A stretch of 64,000 bases of DNA from an uncultured Clostridia bacterium (GTDB lineage Bacteria; Bacillota; Clostridia; Oscillospirales; Ruminococcaceae): contig CAMUJF010000001.1 of NCBI GenBank assembly GCA_947089135.1, positions 124,001 through 188,000 on the forward strand, read 5' to 3'. Position 1 is the first letter of the stretch. Each line of letters begins with the position of its first letter. The translations under genes and the position numbers were made by a program. Positions 26,694-34,684 of this stretch are shown here, one piece after another. The notes below the pieces were generated by a model. That model was not told the DNA's origin. It did no database searches and was given only the letters and a program-made list of their open reading frames with translations.

Positions 26694-26856
26694 AGAGCCT
26701 GTTCAGAATCTTTTTATGTGCGGATTTTGGGAAAGATTTTGTCGAAATTAAGGCAAAAAGCCGCAGGAATACTTGCCGTATTTCAAGGCTTTTTAACGCA
26801 GAGTTCGGCAAAAGATTGCCAAAAAGACGTGCGTAAAAAGATTCTGAACAGGCTCT
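26694..26856. repeat. MITE family 2, copy 1 (163 bp)
   Basis: Terminal inverted repeats of about 25 bases: left agagcctgttcagaatcttt (26694-26713) is complementary to the right end at 26837-26856. The internal sequence contains further complementary tracts and no ORF. A second, inverted copy of the same family lies at 53458-53619. Confidence 0.85.
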
Positions 26857-27067
26857 TATATGTTCGGAGATGAAACTCCCTCAAAATAATAATAACACAT
26901 ATATGAACGAAATGCAAGCAAAATTTTATGGAAATTTGTTTGTTTGGAATTTTTCTTTGGCGTTGTCTTGATTTAATGTTCTTTAAATTTACAAAATATG
27001 CATAATGTCGGGGGTCATACAATAAATAAAGACAAAACAAAAGAAAAACACACCGCCAAACATACAT

Positions 27068-27361
27068 TCATTCTTTAAGCGATTTAAAATAATCCACAAG
27101 CTGCATCACCATTTCTTGTTCACGTTCACTGAGGTCGGTTATATCTATTCTTATGCCGTCGTCAAGGCTTAACAGATAGTCTGTTGAAACTCCGAATGCT
27201 TTTGATAACTCGGCAAGGTAATTGCATGACGGTGCAGAGAGAGCCATTTCCCACGAATTTACTGTAGTTCTTGTTACGCCAATCCGCTTTGCAAGCTGTT
27301 TTTGAGTAAGTCCGCTTTTGTTTCGCAATTCTTTTATGCGTTCATCAATCGATATAATCAT
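27068..27361 (-). CDS. XRE-family HTH regulator 1
   Basis: 97 residues. An N-terminal helix-turn-helix (IKELRNKSGLTQKQLAKRIGVTRTTVNSWE) is followed by FGVSTDYLLSLDDG, the usual end of the XRE domain, and a short Glu/Gln-rich tail that may dimerise. ATG 27361 is seven bases after AAGGAGG; a GTG two codons earlier is too close. It is last of three consecutive small XRE genes. The target is unknown. Confidence 0.88.
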   Translation of the reverse strand: MIISIDERIKELRNKSGLTQKQLAKRIGVTRTTVNSWEMALSAPSCNYLAELSKAFGVSTDYLLSLDDGIRIDITDLSEREQEMVMQLVDYFKSLKE

Positions 27362-27388
27362 TATCACGCCTCCTTATAATTATTGTAT

Positions 27389-27610
27389 TTATAATGCGGT
27401 TTTCTTGTTATTTGTGCGTTCAAGAATATAGTCGGTTGACACATTGTGAAAATCTGCAAGCTTTTTAAGTATTTCCGTAGGAATATCAATATCGCCGCGT
27501 TCATAATTGCTGTATACGCGCTGGCTGCAATTGAGTATTTCTGCCATTTGTTTTTGCGTCATATCCTTATCTTCGCGCAGGTCTCTTATTCTCCTATACA
27601 TAATAATCAT
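27389..27610 (-). CDS. XRE-family HTH regulator 2
   Basis: 73 residues, essentially one HTH domain (IRDLREDKDMTQKQMAEILNCSQRVYSNYERGD) with the tail FHNVSTDYILERTNNKK. It belongs to the short antidote/repressor type of XRE protein. Its ATG overlaps the TGA stop of the upstream XRE gene (TGATG), a sign of translational coupling; an ATG nine bases later is a possible alternative. Confidence 0.85.
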   Translation of the reverse strand: MIIMYRRIRDLREDKDMTQKQMAEILNCSQRVYSNYERGDIDIPTEILKKLADFHNVSTDYILERTNNKKTAL

Positions 27611-27840
27611 CAATCATCCGTCAAGAACTTATACGGAGCTACTTCCAAAGTTTCGGCAATATCAAAAAGCGTATCAAGTGAAACAGCCCTATTGACATTC
27701 GGGGCTTCCACCGCTCCGATAAATGAAGTGTCCTTACCTACTTTTTCAGCTAACTGCTCTTGTGTAATACCCTTGCATTTACGATAATAGCTTATTTTCA
27801 AGCCAATCTTTCTGTATTTTTCATAATATTGCTTTTTCAT
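27610..27840 (-). CDS. XRE-family HTH regulator 3
   Basis: 76 residues, one HTH domain (IGLKISYYRKCKGITQEQLAEKVGKDTSFIGAVE) with family-typical VSLDTLFDIAETLEVAPYKFL. The usual basic start is shortened and the recognition segment reads SFIGAVEAPNVNRAVS. AAGGAGG lies upstream. First gene of the three-XRE operon; it faces the SLOG gene across a 119-base AT-rich region. Confidence 0.85.
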   Translation of the reverse strand: MKKQYYEKYRKIGLKISYYRKCKGITQEQLAEKVGKDTSFIGAVEAPNVNRAVSLDTLFDIAETLEVAPYKFLTDD

Positions 27841-27879
27841 ATTAAGCCTCCTTGCCTAATAAAATTTTAGCAAATTATA

Positions 27880-27908
27880 TTGACTTTTAAAATTGAATGT
27901 AATATAAT
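27880..27908 (+). promoter_or_regulatory. sigma-A promoter of the SLOG gene
   Basis: TTGACT (27880-27885), 17-base spacer, TATAAT (27903-27908), 52 bases before the gene. The region also contains alternating AT tracts between the divergent genes where the XRE proteins might bind. Confidence 0.7.
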
Positions 27909-27959
27909 ATATATTATATCTTATTCAATAAATATTATCTTAAGGAGAAATACAAAAAC

Positions 27960-28451
27960 ATGAAAAGCTGTTTTTTTACGGGACAACGTTCATTCTCGTA
28001 TGATAAAGATACGGATATTACACATGAGCTTTCGGCGCTGCTCACTATTCTTGCGGAAAACGGTGTTACCGATTTTTATTCGGGCGTGGAACCGGGCTGG
28101 GATATGTTTTGCAACAATGCTGCAATTTTAATGCGGCTGTTCTACTATCGGCATGTAAAGCTGCACGCTGTTCTGCCTTGTCCTCCGGAAAAGCATAGCC
28201 AAAACTGGACCGAAAAGGAAAAATCGGAATATGAAGCCTATTTGAAAATCGCCCGAAGCATTGAAATAGTATCAAACGATAACGACGAAAACAGTATTGA
28301 AAAAAGAGACGCCCGGCTTGTTCAGCTGAGCGACGTCTGTATCTGTTATTTCGATAAAAACGATCTGCAAAACGGCGCGGCACAAAGCGTGATCATGGCA
28401 GAAAAAGCAAATAAGATAGTTTTTAACTTGCTCTTTTCGCGGAAAAAATAA
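27960..28451 (+). CDS. SLOG/DUF1273 (YpsA-like) Rossmann-fold protein
   Basis: 163 residues. CFFTGQRSF near the start, FYSGVEPGWDMFCNNAA at about 38-55 and a final LSDVCICYFDK plus GAAQSVIMAEKANK give the nucleotide-binding SLOG fold of the DUF1273/YpsA group. Members bind nucleotides or NAD-related ligands, and some work in cell-division control or in stress and defence modules. AAGGAG precedes the ATG. It is divergent from three XRE regulators, which suggests joint regulation. The biochemical role is not known. Confidence 0.8.
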   Translation: MKSCFFTGQRSFSYDKDTDITHELSALLTILAENGVTDFYSGVEPGWDMFCNNAAILMRLFYYRHVKLHAVLPCPPEKHSQNWTEKEKSEYEAYLKIARSIEIVSNDNDENSIEKRDARLVQLSDVCICYFDKNDLQNGAAQSVIMAEKANKIVFNLLFSRKK

Positions 28452-28492
28452 CCCCGTCTGTACATACCCTGTACAGACGGGGTCAAATTTTT
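28451..28492. terminator. strong bidirectional terminator
   Basis: accccgtctgtac (28451-28463) / gtacagacggggt (28471-28483), then AAATTTTT. It lies between the convergent SLOG and aspS genes. Confidence 0.85.
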
Positions 28493-28501
28493 AACTGTCA
28501 A

Positions 28502-30274
28502 TCATTCACTGTCAGCTACCGAAATCCCCAGCACGTCCAAACTGTCCTTGTCAACAGGCGACGGGCAAGCCGACATAAGCTCCGAGGCGTTCTGCACCTT
28601 GGGGAACGCGGTAACGTCCCGCAGACTGTCCGCGCCGCACATTATCATGGCAAGGCGGTCAAGACCTATTCCCATGCCCCCGTGGGGAGCCGCACCGTAC
28701 TTATAGGCTTCAACCAAAAATCCGAACTTGGCTTCTATCTCCTCGTCGGTAAGTCCCAAAGCCTTGAACATCTTCTGCTGCAATTCATAGTCGTTGATAC
28801 GGATAGAACCGCTCGACAGCTCCGTGCCGTTGAGTACCAAGTCGTACGCCTTTGCAAATACCTTTTCGGGGTTTGTATCAAGGTATTGCAAGCACTCGTC
28901 CATAGGCATAGTAAAGGGGTGGTGCATTGCGTCCCAGTGCTGAGTTTCCTCGTTGTACTCAAAGAACGGGAATTCCGTTATCCACAGGAAATTGAATTTA
29001 TCCTGCGGAATAATATCAAGCTGCTTTGCAACTTTAAGGCGGAGCGCGCCAAGAGTGGGCAGTGTAACATTGTTTTTGTCCGCAACTATGAGTACCACGT
29101 CGCCCTTTTCCGCGCCAACGGCTTTGAGGATACTGTCAAGCTCCCCCTCGCCCATAAATTTTGCAAAAGAACAGTTGGGTACGTCCTCAACCCAGCGCAC
29201 ATATGCAAGTCCCTTTGCGCCTATTCCGCGTACGTATTCAATAAGCTTGTCAATTTCTTTTCTTGTGAGAGTACCCGCCGCGTTCTTGGCGGTAATGGCG
29301 CGTACCGAACCTCCCGCCTCAATTGCGGAGGTAAACACCCCAAAGCCGCAGTTTTTGACGATTTCCGAAATATCTGTAATTTCCATACCGAAGCGGGTGT
29401 CGGGCTTGTCCGAGCCGAAACGGTTCATTGCCTCAGTGTAGGTCAGTCTCGGCAGCGGCGTAGGAATGTCAATTTTCAGCACATCATTAAAAAGACGCTT
29501 TATAAATCCCTCGCCCATTTCCATAATGTCCTCCACGTCAACAAAGGACATTTCAAGGTCTATTTGAGTAAATTCCGGCTGTCTGTCGGCGCGCAGATCC
29601 TCGTCACGGAAACACCGCGCAAGCTGAATGTAGCGGTCAAATCCCGACACCATAAGGAGCTGCTTGTAAATCTGCGGAGACTGGGGCAGAGCATAAAACT
29701 TACCTTGATGTATTCTTGACGGCACAAGATAGTCCCTTGCGCCCTCAGGGGTGGACTTTATCATCATAGGCGTTTCGATTTCGATAAAACCGTTCTCATA
29801 GAAATAGTCGCGGGCAGTCTTGGCAATTTTACTGCGCATGATAATGTTATCCTGCAAGGGCTTGCGGCGCAGGTCGAGATAGCGGTACTTCAAACGCAGC
29901 TCCTCGTTGGTGTTGGTGTTGTCAACGATCTCAAAGGGAGGGGTCTGCGCCTTTGCAAGAATACGCAGGTCGTCCACAAAAATCTCAACATGACCTGTGG
30001 GAATCTTGTCGTTTACGCTTTCGCGGTTACGCACCTCGCCCTTAGCCATAATAACGTACTCCGAGTGGCAAGAGGAGGCTTTTTCAAAAACCGCCTTGTC
30101 GGTAGTCTCGTTGAACGTGAGCTGCACAACGCCCGTCCTGTCGCGGAGGACGATAAAAATGATTCCCCCCTTGTCGCGGACGGTGTCAACATATCCGCCA
30201 ACCGTCACAGTCTCTCCCGCGGTGAGCACCTCTCCGCAGTAATGTGTTCTTTTAAGTCCTTTCATGGTATCCAT
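28502..30274 (-). CDS. aspS: aspartyl-tRNA synthetase
   Basis: 590 residues, bacterial-type AspRS. An N-terminal OB-fold (VGGYVDTVRDKGGIIFIVLRDRTGVVQLTF) precedes the class II core with motif 1 (FIEIETPMM), motif 2 (FRDEDLRADRQPEFTQIDLEMSF) and motif 3 (GIGLDRLAMIMCG), together with the bacterial GAD insertion. It charges tRNA-Asp, or tRNA-Asp/Asn if non-discriminating. ATG 30274 follows AAAGGAG by 8 bases. It is third in an operon behind hisS and a small unknown gene. Confidence 0.96.
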   Translation of the reverse strand: MDTMKGLKRTHYCGEVLTAGETVTVGGYVDTVRDKGGIIFIVLRDRTGVVQLTFNETTDKAVFEKASSCHSEYVIMAKGEVRNRESVNDKIPTGHVEIFVDDLRILAKAQTPPFEIVDNTNTNEELRLKYRYLDLRRKPLQDNIIMRSKIAKTARDYFYENGFIEIETPMMIKSTPEGARDYLVPSRIHQGKFYALPQSPQIYKQLLMVSGFDRYIQLARCFRDEDLRADRQPEFTQIDLEMSFVDVEDIMEMGEGFIKRLFNDVLKIDIPTPLPRLTYTEAMNRFGSDKPDTRFGMEITDISEIVKNCGFGVFTSAIEAGGSVRAITAKNAAGTLTRKEIDKLIEYVRGIGAKGLAYVRWVEDVPNCSFAKFMGEGELDSILKAVGAEKGDVVLIVADKNNVTLPTLGALRLKVAKQLDIIPQDKFNFLWITEFPFFEYNEETQHWDAMHHPFTMPMDECLQYLDTNPEKVFAKAYDLVLNGTELSSGSIRINDYELQQKMFKALGLTDEEIEAKFGFLVEAYKYGAAPHGGMGIGLDRLAMIMCGADSLRDVTAFPKVQNASELMSACPSPVDKDSLDVLGISVADSE

Positions 30275-30295
30275 AGTGATAGCTCCTTTTATTGA

Positions 30296-30844
30296 TTAAT
30301 ATTTTATTTTAACATCGTATACCTTGCCGTTTTTCAAACCGTAAACATAAACCGAACGTCCATATCTGACAGGCATATAAATGCACAAAAAATCGGGAGG
30401 ACTTTCTTTTCCGCCATAAAACTCCTGTGCGTCGTCAAAATGATTTACTTCTGCTTCAAACTCATTCGGTGTGTACGCTTCGGTATCGTATTCCGTAACG
30501 CCGTTTTTTCTGTTCGCCATAAATTTAATAGGCGTATCGCAGCAGCTTCGGCAGAAATTTTCCATATCGGCAATACCCTCAAGATAAAGCGTGCACGTTC
30601 CTCCGTCCATGCCGTAAAGACGTTTGCAATTTTTAAACCTTGTCTCTGCGGGGAACTGTATTGAAAAATACTGTTCAATCGTATCAATTCTTTTTTGCGT
30701 GAAAATATGCCAGTTATCGGTCATTGACCAATACATAAACAAATACGGAAATAAGACAAAAACTATTGCTGCAATAAGAATTTTAATTATAACGTTTTTC
30801 TTGACAGGCGTTCTTTCCGACGTTTTTTTCTCACCGTCAGTCAT
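30296..30844 (-). CDS. membrane-anchored protein between hisS and aspS, unknown
   Basis: 182 residues. A basic N-terminus (TPVKKN) precedes one TM helix at about residues 20-40 (IIKILIAAIVFVLFPYLFMYW). The outer domain of about 140 residues has four cysteines, including FCRSCCD, and MDGGTCTLYLEG. The start ATG 30844 overlaps the hisS stop by 8 bases and has GGAGG six bases before it inside hisS, so translation is coupled. It is not a recognised family. Its position between two synthetase genes would place it under the His T-box. Confidence 0.75.
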   Translation of the reverse strand: MTDGEKKTSERTPVKKNVIIKILIAAIVFVLFPYLFMYWSMTDNWHIFTQKRIDTIEQYFSIQFPAETRFKNCKRLYGMDGGTCTLYLEGIADMENFCRSCCDTPIKFMANRKNGVTEYDTEAYTPNEFEAEVNHFDDAQEFYGGKESPPDFLCIYMPVRYGRSVYVYGLKNGKVYDVKIKY

Positions 30845-32168
30845 TGAAATCCTCCATAGAACCGCTGTTAAACATCTCCGCAACAAAAATATTGGAAAAA
30901 TTATCAATAAATCTATCGTCTAAAGCAATATCCACCTGCTCGCCGCTCGCCATATTTTTCAGCTTTGCGGTACCGCTTTCAAGCTCGTTGTCGCCGAGTA
31001 CGACAACAAACGCCGCGCCTATTTTGTTTGCGTACTTCATCTGCGGCTTGATACCCCTGTTCATGGTGTCGAACTCGGCTCGGTAGCCCTCGTCGCGGAG
31101 CTGCTTTGCAAGTACTATCGCTTTCTCCCTTGCCTTGTCCCCCATTGCCGCAATGTAAAGGTCGCACTTTTTCGCTGGGGCAAACTCCGCCCCCTTGTTT
31201 TCCATAGTCATAATGAGCCGCTCCAGACCCATTGCAAAGCCCAGCGCGGGAGTGGGATTGCCTCCAAGCTGCTCGATAAGACCGTCGTACCGACCGCCGC
31301 CGCAGACAGTGCCCTGTGCGCCAATGTCGTTAGTGATAAACTCAAAAACGGTCTTTGTGTAATAGTCCAGACCGCGGACGATTTTCGGGTCAATGCTGAA
31401 CTCAATACCCATAGCCGCAAGACTGCTTTTCAACTTTTCAAAGTGGTCGGAGCATTCCTCACAGAGAAAATCAAGAATAACGGGCGCGCCCTTTGCAACG
31501 TCCTGACAAATAGGACTTTTGCAGTCCAAAATACGCATGGGATTTCTCTCCAAACGGTCAAGACAGGTAGGGCAAAGCTCGCTTTTCCTGCCCTCGAAAT
31601 ATTCTTTCAGAGCCTTGTGGTACTCGCCGCGGCACTTGGGACAGCCTATGGAATTTATGAACAGCTCCACATTGTCAAGTCTCAAACGGTCAAGCAGGGA
31701 CTTCGCCAATGCAATTACCTCCGCGTCTGCGGACGCGTCCGCCGAACCGTACACCTCCGCGCCGAACTGGTGGAACTCCCGGAGACGTCCCGCCTGCGGT
31801 TTTTCGTGACGGAAGCAGGATATCATATAGTATACCTTTTGGGGCAGCGCGTCGTTGAGCAAACCGTTTTCGATAGCCGCTCTCGCCGCCCCCGCCGTAC
31901 CTTCGGGCCGCAGGGTAAAATCGTCGGGGTCTTTTCCGTTTGCGGGACTTTTCGCCGTCACGCTGTACATCTCTTTCTGCACCACGTCTGTAGTATCCCC
32001 AACGCTGCGCTTAAAAAGCGCGGTGTTCTCAAAGGTTGGGAAACGAATTTCCCGAAAGCCGTAACACTCCGCGGTATCGGCTGCGCACCTCTCAACGGTC
32101 TGCCACTTGTACGCCTCCGAGGGAACAACGTCCTGCGTGCCTTTTGGTCTGTTTGTTATTATTGACAT
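30837..32168 (-). CDS. hisS: histidyl-tRNA synthetase
   Basis: 443 residues, class II synthetase. It has motif 1 (FREIRFPTFENTALF), motif 2 (CFRHEKPQAGRLREFHQFGAEVYG) and the His-specific motif (RGLDYYTKTVFEF), followed by the HGTP anticodon-binding domain (CDLYIAAMGDKAREKA). A Cys-rich insert (CPKCRG, CPTC, CKSPIC, CEEC) in the middle is characteristic of one bacterial HisRS subgroup. The ATG at 32168 has better spacing from GGAG than the ATG two codons earlier. It is preceded by a T-box leader. Confidence 0.96.
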   Translation of the reverse strand: MSIITNRPKGTQDVVPSEAYKWQTVERCAADTAECYGFREIRFPTFENTALFKRSVGDTTDVVQKEMYSVTAKSPANGKDPDDFTLRPEGTAGAARAAIENGLLNDALPQKVYYMISCFRHEKPQAGRLREFHQFGAEVYGSADASADAEVIALAKSLLDRLRLDNVELFINSIGCPKCRGEYHKALKEYFEGRKSELCPTCLDRLERNPMRILDCKSPICQDVAKGAPVILDFLCEECSDHFEKLKSSLAAMGIEFSIDPKIVRGLDYYTKTVFEFITNDIGAQGTVCGGGRYDGLIEQLGGNPTPALGFAMGLERLIMTMENKGAEFAPAKKCDLYIAAMGDKAREKAIVLAKQLRDEGYRAEFDTMNRGIKPQMKYANKIGAAFVVVLGDNELESGTAKLKNMASGEQVDIALDDRFIDNFSNIFVAEMFNSGSMEDFND

Positions 32169-32244
32169 TTTCATTCTCCTTTTTCAATTTCTCAATATGC
32201 GATATGCGGCGCTTATCATAATATAAAACGTATAAAAACAAAAA

Positions 32245-32484
32245 CCGCCCCTATAAAAGGGACGGCGAATAACCGTGATACCACCCAAATTCATTCATAC
32301 CGATGTATGAACCTCATTGCCCCATAACGCGGGAAACGTCCGTCCTTTTGATTCTGAACGGCGGCTCACGGGTGTCCTTGGCAAGATTTCCGCACAGACG
32401 CTTTCAGCAGGCGGACAGTTCCGCGCGCGTCCTCTCTTTGGAGCGGAAAAAATGTTACTCTCCCGGTCAAAGCCTTTAAGTTTA
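32245..32484 (-). promoter_or_regulatory. T-box riboswitch, His specifier
   Basis: On the minus strand the leader carries an AG-rich stem I region (AGAGAG), the specifier context GGA-CAC-CCGTGAGCC with CAC (His) at 32374-32372, the T-box TGGGTGGTATCACGG at 32287-32273, and a terminator stem CCGTCCC/GGGGCGG with T run (32265-32245). Uncharged tRNA-His would switch it to the antiterminator and raise hisS-aspS expression. Motif order and spacing fit the family; the specifier is read from context and not by folding. Confidence 0.9.
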
Positions 32485-32491
32485 TAGAATA

Positions 32492-32520
32492 ATAATAGCG
32501 CAAAAGAAAACATTTGTCAA
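32492..32520 (-). promoter_or_regulatory. sigma-A promoter of the hisS T-box leader
   Basis: Minus strand: TTGACA (32520-32515), 17-base spacer, TATTAT (32497-32492). Confidence 0.8.
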
Positions 32521-32597
32521 TAGCTTTTGGGATAAATTTGCCGAAATCAATTTCTTTTATAAATTGTTGTTTAGCGGGAAGCCGCTATATAGCTGGT

Positions 32598-32757
32598 CGA
32601 GCTGAGCACAGCTCGCGGTTTCCAAAGGCAGAGCCTTTGGTCGCCGTCCGCAGACGGAGAAATTCTTTTCGTTCAAAACGGTGAAAGGGGTGAGGAATGC
32701 GACATCTTGCCCTCGCTTCGCGAGTGCTCCGAGGGGGAGCGGACACGACCGCTCCCC
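32598..32757 (-). repeat. five-hairpin module, copy A
   Basis: Read on the minus strand: H1 ggggagcgg/ccgctcccc (loop tcgtgt), H2 ctcgc/gcgag, a linker with TTGAACGAAAAG, H3 ccgtc/gacgg (loop tgcg), H4 ccaaaggc/gcctttgg (loop tct), H5 cgagctg/cagctcg (loop tgct). Copies B (32891) and C (46166) keep the order and most loops but have different stems. No ORF is convincing here. Confidence 0.8.
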
Positions 32758-32786
32758 ATTTTTACCTATATAAAGCAAAGCAATCC

Positions 32787-32864
32787 TTGAAAACAGTCCT
32801 GTGGACTGTTTTCAATACAGCTATTGGTTGTTCCGTTCAAAACGTCACACTGTGACGTTTTGAA
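32787..32864. repeat. two related triloop palindromes between copies A and B
   Basis: ttgaaaacagtcc (32787-32799) with its exact complement at 32803-32815, loop tgt; and ttcaaaacgtcac (32836-32848) with its complement at 32852-32864, loop act. Both have the form of hairpin H2 in copy C (gaaaacatcac, loop aca): same outer bases, different paired inner bases. Confidence 0.8.
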
Positions 32865-32890
32865 GATTTGTTTTGCCGCGCACATAACAA

Positions 32891-33038
32891 AGGAGGGGCG
32901 GTCGTGTTCGCCCCTCCTCGAAATGGCTATCGCCATTTCTCACCACCCTCTCCGTTCCGAACGAAAAGGATTTCGCTCCCTGCGGGGAGCGACGATGGGG
33001 CGCTGCCCCCTCGACCCTCGCGAGCTGTGCTCAGCTCG
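32891..33038 (+). repeat. five-hairpin module, copy B
   Basis: Plus strand: H1 aggaggggcg/cgcccctcct (loop gtcgtgtt), H2 gaaatggc/gccatttc, linker CGTTCCGAACGAAAAGG, H3 tcgctccc/gggagcga (loop tgcg), H4 ggggc/gcccc (loop gct), H5 cgagctg/cagctcg (loop tgct). It is inverted relative to copy A, so the pair forms a roughly 500-base long inverted repeat between hisS and the aspartokinase gene. Confidence 0.8.
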
Positions 33039-33163
33039 ACCAGCCAGACAACAATTTATTTTCAAAATCGATCCCGTACTGCCGTTGCTTGTCCGCGAGG
33101 AAAACACAGTCGTTTTCCACAAACGGACACAAATTTGCGCTGATTTTTTGTTTTATATTCCTA

Positions 33164-33192
33164 TTGATTATTTTCCAAAATTTATATATAAT
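33164..33192 (+). promoter_or_regulatory. sigma-A promoter of the aspartokinase gene
   Basis: TTGATT (33164-33169), 17-base spacer, TATAAT (33187-33192). The leader to the start is about 40 bases, leaving no room for a lysine riboswitch. Confidence 0.7.
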
Positions 33193-33237
33193 AGTATAAT
33201 GTTGAATCTATATGAAACACGAAAGGAACATTTCCAT

Positions 33238-34566
33238 ATGAATAATATCAAAGTAGTCAAGTTCGGAGGCAGCTCCCTCGCTGACGCGGGACAGTTCAGA
33301 AAAGCCGCCGATATAGTTCTTGCCGATCCCGACAGACGCTTCGTTGTCGCTTCCGCTCCCGGAAAACGCTTTAAAGAGGATATCAAGATAACCGATATGC
33401 TTTACGCCTGCTATGACAAGGCTGCAAAGGGTGAGGATTTTACGGAAGACTTTTCCGCAATAGAAAACCGTTACAACGAAATTATTTCCGAGCTTGGTCT
33501 GGATATCTCCCTTGCCGGAGAATTTGAGCGTATCAAAAGCGCGTTTGCTCACATGGCAGGACGCGACTACGCCGCTTCAAGAGGCGAGTACCTGAACAGC
33601 AAGGTGCTTGCGGCTTTCTTAGACTTTGAATTTATTGATCCCGCGGGATACGTGAAGTTCGGCGAAAACGGTGTTTTCGATCTGGACAAAACTATATCCC
33701 TGCTTCGTCCCCGTCTCGAAAAATGCGAACACGCCGTGATCCCCGGATTTTACGGCTCTATGCCCAACGATACTATACGAACGTTCTCCCGCGGCGGCTC
33801 GGACGTTACAGGCTCTATTGTTGCGCGGGCTGTCAAGGCTGAAATTTATGAAAACTGGACTGACGTTTCCGGCTTCCTTATCTGCGACCCGAGAATAGTT
33901 GACGATCCCGCTCCCATAACCACCATAACCTACCGTGAGCTTCGGGAGCTTTCCTATATGGGCGCGGGCGTTCTTCACGAGGACGCTATCTTCCCCGTAC
34001 GCACTGCCGGAATACCTATCAATATCCGCAACACCAACCGTCCCGAGGACAAGGGAACGATGATCGTGGCGGAGTCCTCCGAGGCAAGCAAATATGTTAT
34101 CACGGGAATTGCGGGAAAGAAAGGTCTTTCCGCAATAAATATCGAAAAGGACATGATGAACAGCGAACTGGGCTTCGGCAGGAACGTGCTCCGCGCTCTT
34201 GAAAAGAACGGTCTGAACTTTGAGCATATGCCCTCCGGCATAGACACAATGAGCGTTATCGTGGGAACCGACGCCCTCAAGCCAGTACAGCAGCAGGTAC
34301 TGGACGAGATAAACTTCCGTGTTCACCCCGATCACTTGGAGGTGGAGGATAATCTGTCCCTTATCGCTGTAGTGGGACGGGGCATGAGAAAAGCGCGGGG
34401 TACTGCGGGACGGATATTCTCTGCTCTTGCCCACGCAAAGATAAACGTAAAGATGATCGATCAGGGCTCGTCGGAGCTTAACATAATCATCGGCGTAAGC
34501 GACGAGGACTTTGAAGCGGCAATAAAGGCGATATACGAGATATTCGTATTGACCGAGGTAAGATAA
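33238..34566 (+). CDS. aspartate kinase
   Basis: 442 residues. It phosphorylates aspartate in the first step to lysine, threonine, methionine and diaminopimelate (and so to dipicolinate, made by dpaAB in this window). Kinase motif KFGGSSLAD at residues 6-14; later FSRGGSDVTGS and WTDVSGFLICDPRIV. The C-terminus has two ACT domains (residues about 300-440, AINIEKDMMNSELGFGRNVLRAL and VVGRGMRKARGTAGRIF). ATG 33238 is chosen because it follows GAAAGGAAC and gives the family start; a much longer reading runs through the hairpin module and is rejected. Confidence 0.95.
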   Translation: MNNIKVVKFGGSSLADAGQFRKAADIVLADPDRRFVVASAPGKRFKEDIKITDMLYACYDKAAKGEDFTEDFSAIENRYNEIISELGLDISLAGEFERIKSAFAHMAGRDYAASRGEYLNSKVLAAFLDFEFIDPAGYVKFGENGVFDLDKTISLLRPRLEKCEHAVIPGFYGSMPNDTIRTFSRGGSDVTGSIVARAVKAEIYENWTDVSGFLICDPRIVDDPAPITTITYRELRELSYMGAGVLHEDAIFPVRTAGIPINIRNTNRPEDKGTMIVAESSEASKYVITGIAGKKGLSAINIEKDMMNSELGFGRNVLRALEKNGLNFEHMPSGIDTMSVIVGTDALKPVQQQVLDEINFRVHPDHLEVEDNLSLIAVVGRGMRKARGTAGRIFSALAHAKINVKMIDQGSSELNIIIGVSDEDFEAAIKAIYEIFVLTEVR

Positions 34567-34594
34567 GCGAGCCTGATTCAGACGCTGCAAAACA

Positions 34595-34645
34595 TACGGC
34601 AGACTGCTCAAAAACGGTCTGCCGTACGTTATTATTTTTTTTTTA
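34595..34645. terminator. bidirectional intrinsic terminator
   Basis: tacggcagac (34595-34604) / gtctgccgta (34617-34626), then a run of ten T. It lies between the convergent aspartokinase and araD genes. Confidence 0.85.
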
Positions 34646-34684
34646 TACAAATTGTCATACGCCTCTGTATTGTGCGCTCTGCTG

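Noticed and set aside
32561..33060. Insertion sequence with lost transposase
   Set aside because: No transposase fragment can be read; the structure is a series of hairpins, better described as paired modules.
32824..33237. N-terminal extension of aspartokinase by 138 residues
   Set aside because: It translates hairpin-module sequence, has no homology, and a good start with ribosome site lies at 33238.
33050..33237. Lysine riboswitch before aspartokinase
   Set aside because: Only about 45 bases separate the promoter from the start; no riboswitch motif is visible.
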